A stretch of DNA of 64,000 nt, taken from contig NZ_BJMN01000002.1 of the NCBI RefSeq assembly GCF_006539185.1, positions 160,319 to 224,318 on the forward strand, given 5' to 3'. The first letter of the stretch is position 1, and each line of letters opens with the position of its first letter. The notes under the pieces are model-generated. The model did no database searches and was not told the DNA's origin. It worked only from the letters and a program-made list of their open reading frames with translations. The position numbers were made by a program, and so were the translations under genes. Positions 43,696 through 51,787 of the stretch are shown here, piece by piece. Origin of the DNA: Streptomyces gardneri (GTDB lineage: Bacteria; Actinomycetota; Actinomycetes; Streptomycetales; Streptomycetaceae).

Positions 43696-45123
43696 CTACG
43701 ACACCGCCGGGACCGAGTCCTCGAAGGCGGTGCCCGACGAGCGGTACGCGGCGACCTTGGCCGCCACCTGGGCCGGGGTCAGCACCTGGTCCTTGACGTG
43801 CAGGACGTAGTCGACCTTCTGGTCGTACGCGCGCGGGGTCGTCGAGGTCTGGCCGGCCAGGTCTATCAGCCACTGGTTGAAGTTGATGGACATGGGCCGT
43901 TCGGGCAGGTAGCGCGCGTCGTGGCGGCCGAACTCCTGGCCGTCGACGTAGTAGACGAGGGAGTTGTCGTCGATGGTCAGGACGAGGTCGTGCCAGCCGG
44001 CGTAGCTCGCCCGGACCTCCGAGTGCTGGTTGACGGCCTCCCACGGGTCGGGCCGGTACGTCTCCCACGACGTCGTGTAGAGGATGTTGGCGGGCTCGCC
44101 CCAGCCGCCGTTGGGCAGGTACTCGAAGTCGTACTCGGCGTAGTCGTCGGCCATCGGGGCCTTGAGGTCGTTGATGGTGAAGAAGGTCTGGACGACGCGG
44201 TCGCCGTCCGGTCCCGACAGCGGCGCGTCGGAGAAGCGCACGCGCGCCGCGTAGGTGCCGTTCCGGAACTTCGACGCGCGGGTGAGGATCTCCGTGTGCT
44301 TGGTCGACTCGCCCGTACCGGCGGTCGAACTCCGCAGGTTCATGAGGGAGTTCGTGCCCTCCTTGGCGAAGGTGACGTTCTCGGGGGCCCAGGTGGCGCC
44401 CGGCACTCCGGGGCCGCCGGAGTTGGACCGGACGCTCCAGCCGTGGGCCGCGATCGCCGGGTCGGTGTGGCCCGTGTAGTCGAAGTCGTCGAAGAGCGCG
44501 GCCCCGGTGGGCGGGGGAGTGGTCGGATCGGTCGGCGTCGGGGTGGGTTCGTTGCCCGCAGGGGCCGTCCCCCAGACCTGGACGCCGCCGACGGTCGCGG
44601 TGACCTTCGACCAGTTGGCGTACGTGGTCTGCGCGGGCCCGAAGGAGTAGTCGTCGCTCTGGTTCAGCGGCTGCCAGTTGGAGCGGTGGAAGCGCAGCTG
44701 CATGTCGCCGGTGTCCGCGCCGGGGGCGAGCGTGCCGGCGCCGGCGGTGAAGCCGACCTCCAGGTAGCGGTCGGCGGTCGCGGTCGGGGCGGCCAGGGTT
44801 CCGAAGGTGCCGGTGAGGTTCGCGCAGCCCTTCACGGCCCAGGAGCAGGCGTAGGTGTACGAGGCCCCCGCCTCGGCCTTGAAGTAGTAGCGCACCTTGA
44901 CCTGGCTCAACGGCACGCTCGCCGTACCGGTGTTGACGACCTTGAGCCAGGGCTCGACCTGATCGCCGCCGGTGGCGCTCTGCCGGTACTGGACGGTGAC
45001 GGCCTCACCGGCGGCCGCCGCCGGCAGCGCGGTCAGGGCGGTGGCGCCGAGCCCGGTCACCGCGGCGACGGCGAGCGCGGCACGGAGCCGCAGGCCGCTC
45101 CTGGTCCTCGTGGGGACGTTCAT
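43696..45123 (-). CDS. Secreted glycoside hydrolase: CBM3 plus GH16
   Basis: A 475-residue exported enzyme with a signal peptide to about residue 38 (ALAVAAVTGLGATALTALPA). Residues 41-185 form a family 3 carbohydrate-binding module (VEPWLKVVNTGTASVPLSQV, then RSNWQPLNQSDDYSF). After a Pro/Thr linker, the GH16 catalytic domain runs from about 208, with the nucleophile/acid motif E330-x-D332-x-E334 in YAEYDFEYLPNGG. GH16 enzymes cleave beta-1,3/1,4-glucans, agarose, carrageenan, porphyran or keratan-type galactans; which one is not readable here. CBM3 normally binds cellulose or chitin. It is the last gene of the sugar-uptake operon. Confidence 0.87.
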   Translation of the reverse strand: MNVPTRTRSGLRLRAALAVAAVTGLGATALTALPAAAAGEAVTVQYRQSATGGDQVEPWLKVVNTGTASVPLSQVKVRYYFKAEAGASYTYACSWAVKGCANLTGTFGTLAAPTATADRYLEVGFTAGAGTLAPGADTGDMQLRFHRSNWQPLNQSDDYSFGPAQTTYANWSKVTATVGGVQVWGTAPAGNEPTPTPTDPTTPPPTGAALFDDFDYTGHTDPAIAAHGWSVRSNSGGPGVPGATWAPENVTFAKEGTNSLMNLRSSTAGTGESTKHTEILTRASKFRNGTYAARVRFSDAPLSGPDGDRVVQTFFTINDLKAPMADDYAEYDFEYLPNGGWGEPANILYTTSWETYRPDPWEAVNQHSEVRASYAGWHDLVLTIDDNSLVYYVDGQEFGRHDARYLPERPMSINFNQWLIDLAGQTSTTPRAYDQKVDYVLHVKDQVLTPAQVAAKVAAYRSSGTAFEDSVPAVS

Positions 45124-45140
45124 GGTGGTGGTTCCTCTCC

Positions 45141-46631
45141 TCAGGTGGGGACGGACACGGGTGAGAGACGGCGCGGCACCCCGAGGGCGTCGAGCCGGGT
45201 CCTGTGGTGGCGGAGGCGCTCCTGGAAGCCGGGCCAGTCGTGCCGGCCGGTCCAGACGACCTCGGCGAGGGCGCAGAGCCGGGGAAACGTGAGGTACTCG
45301 GCGTGCGCCGCGGTCGGCACGTATTCGGTCCACAACTGGGCCTGGGAGCCGAGGACCCGTGCCGACTCCTCGGGGCTCCACTCCGCCGGCGCCGGGTCGT
45401 TGCCGTGGACCGTGCGGAGGTCGACGACCTCGCCGGCCTGGCCGGGCGGTTCGGAAGGGCTCGTGGACTGGGGGTAGTCGAGGTAGGTCGTGCGGTGGGG
45501 TGCCATGACGACGCGGTGGCCGCGTTGCACGGCGACGCGGCCGTGGTCGGAGTCGCGCCAGGGCATGACGGTGAAGTACGGGGGGAGGTCGGCGCCGTTC
45601 TCGGTCCAGCTGAGCGGCTGCCGGCCCGCGTCGAGGAGGTGCCGTCCGATCCGCTCCATGAACCAGCCGTGCAGGGCGTCGGGACCCGCGAGCCCCTCCT
45701 CGGCGGCCCGCCGGAGCGCGGACGCCGAGGTGTGCCACTCGGTGGTGGGGCACTCCTCGCCCCCGATGTGGACGTACGAGGAGGGGAAGACGTCCATCAC
45801 CTCGTCCAGGACGGTGCGGCAGAAGTCGAGGGCCTCGTCGTGGACGCCGAGAATCGTGTCGCAGACGCCCCACCGGTCCCAGACGTCATACGTACGCCCC
45901 GGGTGGTTGCCGAGCTCGGGGTAGGCGGCGAGCGCGGCGCGGACGTGGCCGGGCATCTCGATCTCGGGCACGACGGTGACGCCGCGCTCCGCCGCGTACG
46001 TGACGAGCCCGGTGAGTTCGGCCCGGGTGTAGGCGCCGCCGTGCGGCACCCCGCCGACCTCGGTGAGCCGGGGGAGGGCGGCGACCGGCATGCGCCAGCC
46101 CTGGTCGTCGGTGAGATGGAGGTGGAGGACGTTGAGCTTGTGGAGGGCGAGCAGGTCGACGTACCTGTGGAGGTAGGAGACGGGGCGGAAACGGCGGGCG
46201 ACGTCGAGCATCGAACCGCGCCAGGGGAAGCGCGGGGTGTCGGTGATCTGGACGCAGGGCACGGACCACTCGACCCCGCGCGCGGGCTCGTCGCCGAGGG
46301 CTTCGACGGGCAGGAGCTGGCGCAGGGTCTGGACCCCGGAGAGGAGTCCACGGGGGTGGGCGGCCCGCAGCAGGATCGCTTCTGCGCCGACGGTGAGCCC
46401 GTACCCCTCCTCACCGAGGCCGGTGAGGGCGCTGTCGACGGCGAGGACGACGGAGCCGTCCGGGTGGGCGGGCAGCGGAAGCCCGGTGGCCGGCCCGAGC
46501 AGGGTCCGCAGCAGTCGCGCGGCGGGGTCGGCGCCGGGCGAGACCCTCAGCGCGGTCCTCGCGTCGAAGGTGAACCGGCCGGGCAGGGGCGAGAGGTGGG
46601 TGGGTGCGGGGACGAGTCGGGGCAGGGGCAT
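45141..46631 (-). CDS. Beta-N-acetylhexosaminidase-like GH20 enzyme with altered active-site motif
   Basis: A 496-residue GH20-family protein without a signal peptide, so it probably acts on imported oligosaccharides. The N-terminal GH20b domain leads into the barrel (PWRGSMLDVARRFRP, then HKLNVLHLHLTDDQGWRMP). The usual catalytic pair is Asp-Glu in HxGGDE; here the sequence reads HIGGEECP, with E292 in place of the substrate-assisting Asp and E293 as acid. The two GAG codons are explicit in the DNA. The start is 9 bases after the permease stop. Confidence 0.88.
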   Translation of the reverse strand: MPLPRLVPAPTHLSPLPGRFTFDARTALRVSPGADPAARLLRTLLGPATGLPLPAHPDGSVVLAVDSALTGLGEEGYGLTVGAEAILLRAAHPRGLLSGVQTLRQLLPVEALGDEPARGVEWSVPCVQITDTPRFPWRGSMLDVARRFRPVSYLHRYVDLLALHKLNVLHLHLTDDQGWRMPVAALPRLTEVGGVPHGGAYTRAELTGLVTYAAERGVTVVPEIEMPGHVRAALAAYPELGNHPGRTYDVWDRWGVCDTILGVHDEALDFCRTVLDEVMDVFPSSYVHIGGEECPTTEWHTSASALRRAAEEGLAGPDALHGWFMERIGRHLLDAGRQPLSWTENGADLPPYFTVMPWRDSDHGRVAVQRGHRVVMAPHRTTYLDYPQSTSPSEPPGQAGEVVDLRTVHGNDPAPAEWSPEESARVLGSQAQLWTEYVPTAAHAEYLTFPRLCALAEVVWTGRHDWPGFQERLRHHRTRLDALGVPRRLSPVSVPT

Positions 46632-46640
46632 CGAGGTGCG

Positions 46641-47498
46641 TTATCCCTTCACGGCTCCGCCGGTCATTCCGGCGGAGACCCGGCCCTGGAGGACCAGGAA
46701 GAGGACGAGTACGGGCAGGGCGAAGAGGGTGGAGGCGGCCATGGTGGCGCCCCAGTCCGTGCCGAAGACATTGGAGAAGGACGAGAGCCAGACGGGCAGC
46801 GTGCGGTCGTCCTGGTTCTTGATGACGAGCATGTTGGCGAAGGCGAACTCGTTCCAGGCGGTGATGAATCCGAAGAGCGAGGTCGCGAGCAGCCCCGGGG
46901 CGAGCAGGGGGAGGGTCACACGGCGGAAGGCGACGGCGCGTGTGCAGCCGTCGACCTGAGCGGCTTCCTCCAGCTCGGCCGGGACGGCCGCCAGGAAGGA
47001 GCGCAGGGTGACGACGGTGAACGGCAGGGTGATCATGAAGTAGATCAGGCTCAGGGTCGCCAGCCGGTCGAGCAGGTCGGCGTCCCGGGCGATGACGTAC
47101 ATCGGGATCAACAGCGCCTCCCAGGGTGCGACCTGCGCGAGGAAGACCATGAGGATGAAGCCGCGCCGGCCGCGCCAGCGCATCCGGGCGACGGCGAAGG
47201 CGGCGGCGAGCGCCACCACCAGGGCGAGCAGGACGCACCCGGCGGTCACGAGCAGGCTGTTGCGCCAGAAAGTCCAGAAGCCGTCGGCGGCCACGGCCTT
47301 CCCGAAGTGCTCCAGGGTGACGGAGACGGGGAGGAAGCCCGGGGTCTCGGACTGGATGTCACGGGTCGGACGGAAGGCGGTGAGGACCATCCAGTACACC
47401 GGGAAGACGGCCAGCACGAAGACGACCGCCGCCGCCGTGTTCAGGGGGAGTCGGCGCAAGGAGCGGGAGCGGGAACGGAGACGGGAGCGGGGTGTCAC
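46641..47498 (-). CDS. Sugar ABC transporter permease (MalG/DasC-like)
   Basis: A 285-residue permease with about six membrane helices. The start is a GTG overlapping the previous stop by 4 bases. The EAA loop reads EEAAQVDGCTRAVAFRRVTL, as in carbohydrate ABC permeases of the MalG type. A basic N-terminal tail (PRSRLRSRSRSLRRL) precedes helix 1. No ATPase is coded nearby; Streptomyces sugar importers of this class usually share the MsiK ATPase encoded elsewhere. Confidence 0.9.
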   Translation of the reverse strand: MTPRSRLRSRSRSLRRLPLNTAAAVVFVLAVFPVYWMVLTAFRPTRDIQSETPGFLPVSVTLEHFGKAVAADGFWTFWRNSLLVTAGCVLLALVVALAAAFAVARMRWRGRRGFILMVFLAQVAPWEALLIPMYVIARDADLLDRLATLSLIYFMITLPFTVVTLRSFLAAVPAELEEAAQVDGCTRAVAFRRVTLPLLAPGLLATSLFGFITAWNEFAFANMLVIKNQDDRTLPVWLSSFSNVFGTDWGATMAASTLFALPVLVLFLVLQGRVSAGMTGGAVKG

Positions 47499-48547
47499 CG
47501 GTCGGCCTCCTGTCGGAGCAGCTGGCGGAAGTAGGCGATCAGCGCGGCCACGAGGAGGAGGACGGTGAGCGTGGAGACGGCCGCCCCGAGGTCGTAGCGG
47601 TGCAGGGACTGGGCCACGCGGTAGGCGTAGACGGGCAGGGTGGTCGTCGCCTCGCCCGGACCGCCCTTGGTGACGGCCCAGATCTGGGCGAAGCAGCGGA
47701 AGACCCAGATGACTTCGAGGCAGAGGACGAGGCCGAAGATCGGGCGGAGGAGGGGCAGTGTGATCGAGCGGAAGATCCGCCCGCCGCCGGCCCCGTCCAG
47801 CCGGGCCGACTCGTACAGCTCGGCGGGGACGGTCAGCAGCGCCGAGTGCAGGGTGATCGCGGCGAAGGGGACCGACTGCCAGACGACGAGCAGGACGAGG
47901 ACGGTGAACGCGGCGGGGCCGTCGGCCAGCCACGAGTAGCCCTCGAAGGACTCGAACCCGAGCCGGACGAGGAGCCAGTTGACCACGCCGAGGCGGGAGG
48001 CGAAGAGCCACTGGAAGACGGTGGTGGTGGCGATGACGGGGCTGGCCCACGCGAGCACGAGCCCGCTCGTCACGAGGATCCGCATCCGCCGGCCGAGCTT
48101 CCGCATCATCAGGGCGATCAGCGTGCCGAACCCCATGATCAGGACGACGTTGACGAACGTCCACCAGAAGGTGCGCCGAACGACCGCCCAGAACTCGGGG
48201 TCGGTCAGGACGGTCCGGTAGTTGTCGAGGCCGACGAAAGGGGCGCCGCCGCGGATGAGTTCGCCCATGCCGTACTCCTGGAAGGAGATCAGCAGGTTGC
48301 GGACGAGGGGGTATCCGAGGAGGAGTGCTCCGCCGAGGACGGTAGGGGCGACGAGGAGGTACGGCCAGAGGGCGGACCCATGGGGGAGGCGGGGGAGGCG
48401 CTTCGGTCCTGGGCGGGGCTTCGGCCCTGAGTGGTGCTTCGGCCGCGGGTGGTTCTTCGGTCCTGGCCGAAGCTTCGGTCGCGGGTCGTGCTTCGGTCCT
48501 GGGCGACTCGTCGGTGCCGGTCGGCTCGTCGCCTCCGGCCCGGTCAC
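47495..48547 (-). CDS. Sugar ABC transporter permease (MalF/DasB-like) with Pro/Lys repeat tail
   Basis: A 350-residue permease whose GTG start overlaps the binding-protein stop (GTGA). The core, from about residue 60 (ALWPYLLVAPTVLGGALLLG), has six helices and the EAA loop YESARLDGAGGGRIFRSITL. The first 55 residues are unusual: repeated Pro-Lys-rich units such as RPGPK and HPRPK, coded by a degenerate tandem DNA repeat. The tail is basic and should lie on the cytoplasmic side. The two permeases would form the channel. Confidence 0.87.
   Translation of the reverse strand: MTGPEATSRPAPTSRPGPKHDPRPKLRPGPKNHPRPKHHSGPKPRPGPKRLPRLPHGSALWPYLLVAPTVLGGALLLGYPLVRNLLISFQEYGMGELIRGGAPFVGLDNYRTVLTDPEFWAVVRRTFWWTFVNVVLIMGFGTLIALMMRKLGRRMRILVTSGLVLAWASPVIATTTVFQWLFASRLGVVNWLLVRLGFESFEGYSWLADGPAAFTVLVLLVVWQSVPFAAITLHSALLTVPAELYESARLDGAGGGRIFRSITLPLLRPIFGLVLCLEVIWVFRCFAQIWAVTKGGPGEATTTLPVYAYRVAQSLHRYDLGAAVSTLTVLLLVAALIAYFRQLLRQEADR
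48405..48535 (-). repeat. Degenerate 18-base tandem repeat coding the permease tail
   Basis: Units resembling CTTCGGTCCTGGGCGGGG recur about seven times with drift. They keep the reading frame and yield Gly-Pro-Lys / Arg-Pro-Lys repeats in the N-terminus of the permease. Confidence 0.75.
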
Positions 48548-49797
48548 GAGCCGAGGGTCTTCGTGATGCTCCGGGACGCGGTCGCGGCCGCCGTCGCCGG
48601 ATCGCCGCCCGTCAGCACGGCGGTCATGTACTGCTTGATCGGGTTGGTGGCCTCGACGGCCGCCCACTGCGGGGAGTTGGGTGTGGCCCGGCCCTGGGCC
48701 GCGCCGGCGGCCATCGCGGCCGTGCCGGCGTCGTTCTGGATGACGCGGGCGAGTGAGGTGCGGTTGGGGACGTAGCTCATCGTTCTCGCCATGTCCGTCT
48801 GCCACTTCTCGCCCGCCAGGGCCGCGACGACCCGGTAGGCGGCCTCCGGGTGGGTCGACGCCTCGGGGACGAGGAGGTCGGAGCCGCCGGTGAAGACCGC
48901 ACCGGGCCGGTCCGCAGACTTCCCGGGCACGGGGAAGAAGCCGAGCTTGCCCTTGAGCGCGGGGTTGATCTCCTCGACGATCTTCGCGCCGCCCGGCACG
49001 GCGATGATCTGGGCGACGTCGCCCTTGGCGAAGACCTCTGCCTGTGGCGGCTTCGCCTCGTCGGCGTCCTTCGGACCCTTGCCGAGGGACTGGAGGCGCC
49101 GGTAGAAGTCCATGCCGGCGAGGGCCTGCGGGGTGTCGAGCGCGCCCTTCCACGCCGTGCCGTCCTGGACGGCGAGGTCGCCGCCCTCCTCCCAGACGAA
49201 GCCGGAGAGGGTGAACCAGTTCTGGCCGGGGAGGTAGATGCCCTGGGTCCTGCCCCGGTTGAGCTTCGCGGTCACGGCGAGCCACTCGGCCTGCGTCTTC
49301 GGGGGCGCGGTGACGCCTGCCGCGGCGAAGAGGTCCTTGTGGTAGATCACGACACGGTTGGCCGCGTACCAGGGGACGCCGTACTGCTTGCCGTCGACCT
49401 TGCCCGGCTCGGCGAGCCCCGGGAGCCAGTCGGCGCCGTTCAGCTCGGTCACCTTGTCGCTGAGGTCGCGGACGCCGCCGCTCGCCGCGTACTGCGCGAC
49501 CTGGGTGTTGCCCACCTCGATGACGTCCGGGGCGTCCTTGCTGGCGAGGGCGGCCGTGACCTTCTCGCCGATGCCGTCCCACTCCTGGATCTGGATGTCG
49601 AGGTCGATGTCCTTGTGCTCCGCCTCGAAGCCGGCACGGAAGCGGGTGAGGAAGGAGTCGGTGACGCTGTCCTTCATGATCCATACGGTCACCTTCTCCA
49701 CCCCGCCGTCGGCGGCCGGGGAGCTCGGCCCGCCACAGGCCGTGGCGGCGAGGAGGACAGCCGTCGCGAGGACGACGGTACGGGGGAGAGTCTGCAC
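48544..49797 (-). CDS. Sugar-binding lipoprotein of the ABC importer (SBP family 1)
   Basis: About 417 residues. The GTG at 49797 is favoured by GAGGTG a few bases upstream; a GTG at 49803 is the alternative. The signal ends in the lipobox LAATAC. The mature part has the family 1 solute-binding pattern (VTVWIMKDSVTDSFLTRFRA, then KYGVPWYAANRV-like KQYGVPWYAANRVVIY and FTGGSDLLVPEAS). It is the first gene of the five-gene operon leading to GH20 and GH16, so it probably binds an oligosaccharide containing N-acetylhexosamine. A palindromic operator lies immediately upstream. Confidence 0.9.
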   Translation of the reverse strand: MQTLPRTVVLATAVLLAATACGGPSSPAADGGVEKVTVWIMKDSVTDSFLTRFRAGFEAEHKDIDLDIQIQEWDGIGEKVTAALASKDAPDVIEVGNTQVAQYAASGGVRDLSDKVTELNGADWLPGLAEPGKVDGKQYGVPWYAANRVVIYHKDLFAAAGVTAPPKTQAEWLAVTAKLNRGRTQGIYLPGQNWFTLSGFVWEEGGDLAVQDGTAWKGALDTPQALAGMDFYRRLQSLGKGPKDADEAKPPQAEVFAKGDVAQIIAVPGGAKIVEEINPALKGKLGFFPVPGKSADRPGAVFTGGSDLLVPEASTHPEAAYRVVAALAGEKWQTDMARTMSYVPNRTSLARVIQNDAGTAAMAAGAAQGRATPNSPQWAAVEATNPIKQYMTAVLTGGDPATAAATASRSITKTLGS

Positions 49798-49814
49798 GGG
49801 CACCTCGATGGATA

Positions 49815-49840
49815 GTTGACCAATTGGTTAGGTGGTCAGG
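49815..49840. promoter_or_regulatory. GntR/HutC-type operator before the sugar importer
   Basis: A perfect 10-base palindrome ACCAATTGGT (49819-49828) is followed by another half-site TGGTCAGG. It sits about 20 bases before the binding-protein start, where a repressor would block transcription. The half-sites resemble GACCA/TGGTC elements recognised by HutC-type regulators such as DasR. Confidence 0.65.
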
Positions 49841-49944
49841 TCTGTGTCCAGAAGGTGGCATGGACCAATCGCGCCGTCAATCCCCGGGAAAAGATGTGTT
49901 GTTCAGTCGATGACAGGTCAACTCGGCCGACTAGTATCCGACTT

Positions 49945-49960
49945 ACCAGTTGACCAGTTG
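49945..49960 (+). promoter_or_regulatory. Tandem operator half-sites before the first GntR gene
   Basis: Two perfect head-to-tail copies of ACCAGTTG. A -10 like TAGTAT at 49932-49937 puts the expected transcription start at about this repeat, consistent with autoregulation. Confidence 0.55.
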
Positions 49961-50002
49961 ACGTCTGACGAGCAGGGGGCGTGGCATGAAGGGCGGCACG
50001 GC

Positions 50003-50770
50003 ATGAACGACGACTCCTCCAGCGGGGTGCTGAAGCGGGAACGCGTACGGGAGCACCTCCTGGGCCTGATCGAAGCCGGCGGCCCCGGCGACCCGATCCC
50101 GTCCGAGCGCACCCTCTGCGCGACCCTCGGCGTCTCCCGCCCCACCCTTCGCGCCGCCGTCGACGAACTTGTCGCCACAGGCGCGCTCGTACGGGAACAC
50201 GGCCGCGGCATGTTCGTCGCCCCCGCCAAGATCACCCAGCGCCTCGCCCCCGACGACGCGGCCTTCGCCGTCCCCCGGGCCTCCGGCACCTGGTCCAGCA
50301 CGGTCCTGGAATCCGCCACGGTCCGGGCCGGCGCCCGCATCGGCCGCAGGCTCCGCCTCTCGCCCGCCGCCGAACTGCTCTACATCGCCCGCCTCCGCCT
50401 CGTCGACGGCGCCCCCATGGCCATCGAGCACCTGCACATCCCGGCGGACCTGGTCGGCGCCGCGCTCACCCCGGAGGAGCTCGAAGCGGGCGACCTCTAC
50501 GACCACCTGCGGGAGCACCACGAAGTCCACGTCCAGGAGGCCACCCAGTCGATCGAACCCACCGTCGTCAGCGAGGACGAGGCGGCGCTCCTCGACGTCC
50601 CCGTCCTCTCGCCCGCCCTGCTGATCGAACGCCTCACCCTCGACACCGCGGGCCGTCCCGTCGAGTACGTCCACTCGGTGTACCGCGGTGACCGCTACCG
50701 CATCGTCTCCCGCCTCGACTTCACGCGCGACGGCCTCGTGACCTCCTCCACCGAGGGGGATGCATACTGA
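50003..50770 (+). CDS. GntR-family (HutC/UTRA) regulator 1 of the sugar locus
   Basis: A 255-residue regulator starting MNDDSSSGVLKRERVREHLL. The winged helix-turn-helix is clear (SERTLCATLGVSRPTLRAAV, then VREHGRGMFVAPAKIT). The C-terminal UTRA effector domain includes IGRRLRLSPAAELLYIARLR and RPVEYVHSVYRGDRYRIVSR. It is divergent from the ABC-sugar operon, with operators in between, so it is probably that operon's repressor, induced by a sugar or sugar phosphate. Confidence 0.9.
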   Translation: MNDDSSSGVLKRERVREHLLGLIEAGGPGDPIPSERTLCATLGVSRPTLRAAVDELVATGALVREHGRGMFVAPAKITQRLAPDDAAFAVPRASGTWSSTVLESATVRAGARIGRRLRLSPAAELLYIARLRLVDGAPMAIEHLHIPADLVGAALTPEELEAGDLYDHLREHHEVHVQEATQSIEPTVVSEDEAALLDVPVLSPALLIERLTLDTAGRPVEYVHSVYRGDRYRIVSRLDFTRDGLVTSSTEGDAY

Positions 50771-50806
50771 CGCGCAACCGATCGGACGACGGGGAGAAGG
50801 GCCGGG

Positions 50807-51724
50807 ATGAAGCCGCACGGAGAGGGCAGCGCGCAGCCGAAGGCGCAGGCAGGGACGCAGCCGGACGCGCAGGCCAGGACGCAGCCGGACAGGCCGGCCA
50901 AGGCGCGGCCGGACGCGCAGGCCGGGGCGCAGTCGGATGGCGCGGCCCGGCCGGAGCTCAAGCGCGAGCGCGTACGGGAGCATCTGCTCACCGTCATCGA
51001 CGCCCGCCGCCCCGGTGACGCCATCCCCTCCGAGCGCACCCTCTGCGCCACCCTCGGCGTCTCCCGCCCCACCCTGCGCGCAGCGGTCGACGAACTGGTG
51101 GCCACGGGCCTGCTGGTGCGGGAGCACGGCCGGGGCATGTTCGTCGCCCCCGCCAAGATCACCCAGGAACTGGTCGCCGAACAGCACACGGCCGACGCGC
51201 CCCGCGGTCAGGGCGGCCGGGGCGGCTGGACGAGCAGGGTGCTCGAACTCCGCACCGTACGAGCCGGCGCGCGGATCGGCCGCAAGCTCACGCTCTCCCC
51301 GGCGGCGGAGCTGGTGCACGTGACCCGCCTCCGATATGTGGACGGCGACCCGATCGCCCTGGAGCACCTGCACGTCCCGGCGGACCTGGTCCCCGGTCTC
51401 ACCGTCGCCGACATGGAGGGCGGCTTCTACGCCCACCTGCGCGAGAAGCGCGGCATCCGCACGGCCCACGCGGTGCAGTCCATCGAACCGACGGTACTGA
51501 GCGAGGAGGAGGCCGCGCTGCTGGACGTCCCCGTCCTCTCACCCGCGCTGCTCTTCGACCGGATCACCTCCGACACGGGCGGCAGACCCGTCGAGTACGT
51601 GCGCTCCCTCTACCGCGGCGACCGCTACCGCATCGTCTCCCGGCTCGCCCTTCGCGACGGCGCCGCCGACCACCCGGCGGCGGACGCCGGGCCCGCCGGG
51701 GCATGGTGGGGGACGGTGGAGTGA
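50807..51724 (+). CDS. GntR-family (HutC/UTRA) regulator 2, paralogue with repetitive N-terminus
   Basis: A 305-residue paralogue of the preceding regulator. Its DNA-binding domain is nearly identical (SERTLCATLGVSRPTLRAAV, VREHGRGMFVAPAKIT), while the UTRA domain is clearly diverged. It has an extra N-terminal segment of about 45 residues built from Ala-Gln-Pro-Asp repeats (KAQAGTQPDAQARTQPD). Sharing the recognition helix suggests that both proteins bind the same operators but respond to different ligands. GGAGAAGGG precedes the ATG. Confidence 0.87.
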   Translation: MKPHGEGSAQPKAQAGTQPDAQARTQPDRPAKARPDAQAGAQSDGAARPELKRERVREHLLTVIDARRPGDAIPSERTLCATLGVSRPTLRAAVDELVATGLLVREHGRGMFVAPAKITQELVAEQHTADAPRGQGGRGGWTSRVLELRTVRAGARIGRKLTLSPAAELVHVTRLRYVDGDPIALEHLHVPADLVPGLTVADMEGGFYAHLREKRGIRTAHAVQSIEPTVLSEEEAALLDVPVLSPALLFDRITSDTGGRPVEYVRSLYRGDRYRIVSRLALRDGAADHPAADAGPAGAWWGTVE

Positions 51725-51787
51725 CGTGAGGGGGCACTGGTGCCCCCGCCGCGATGCCCCACCCGCCGACTCGGGCAGGATGGCGCC

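Noticed and set aside
48405..48535. A short CRISPR array
   Set aside because: The repeats drift, have no spacers and lie in frame within the N-terminus of a permease gene.
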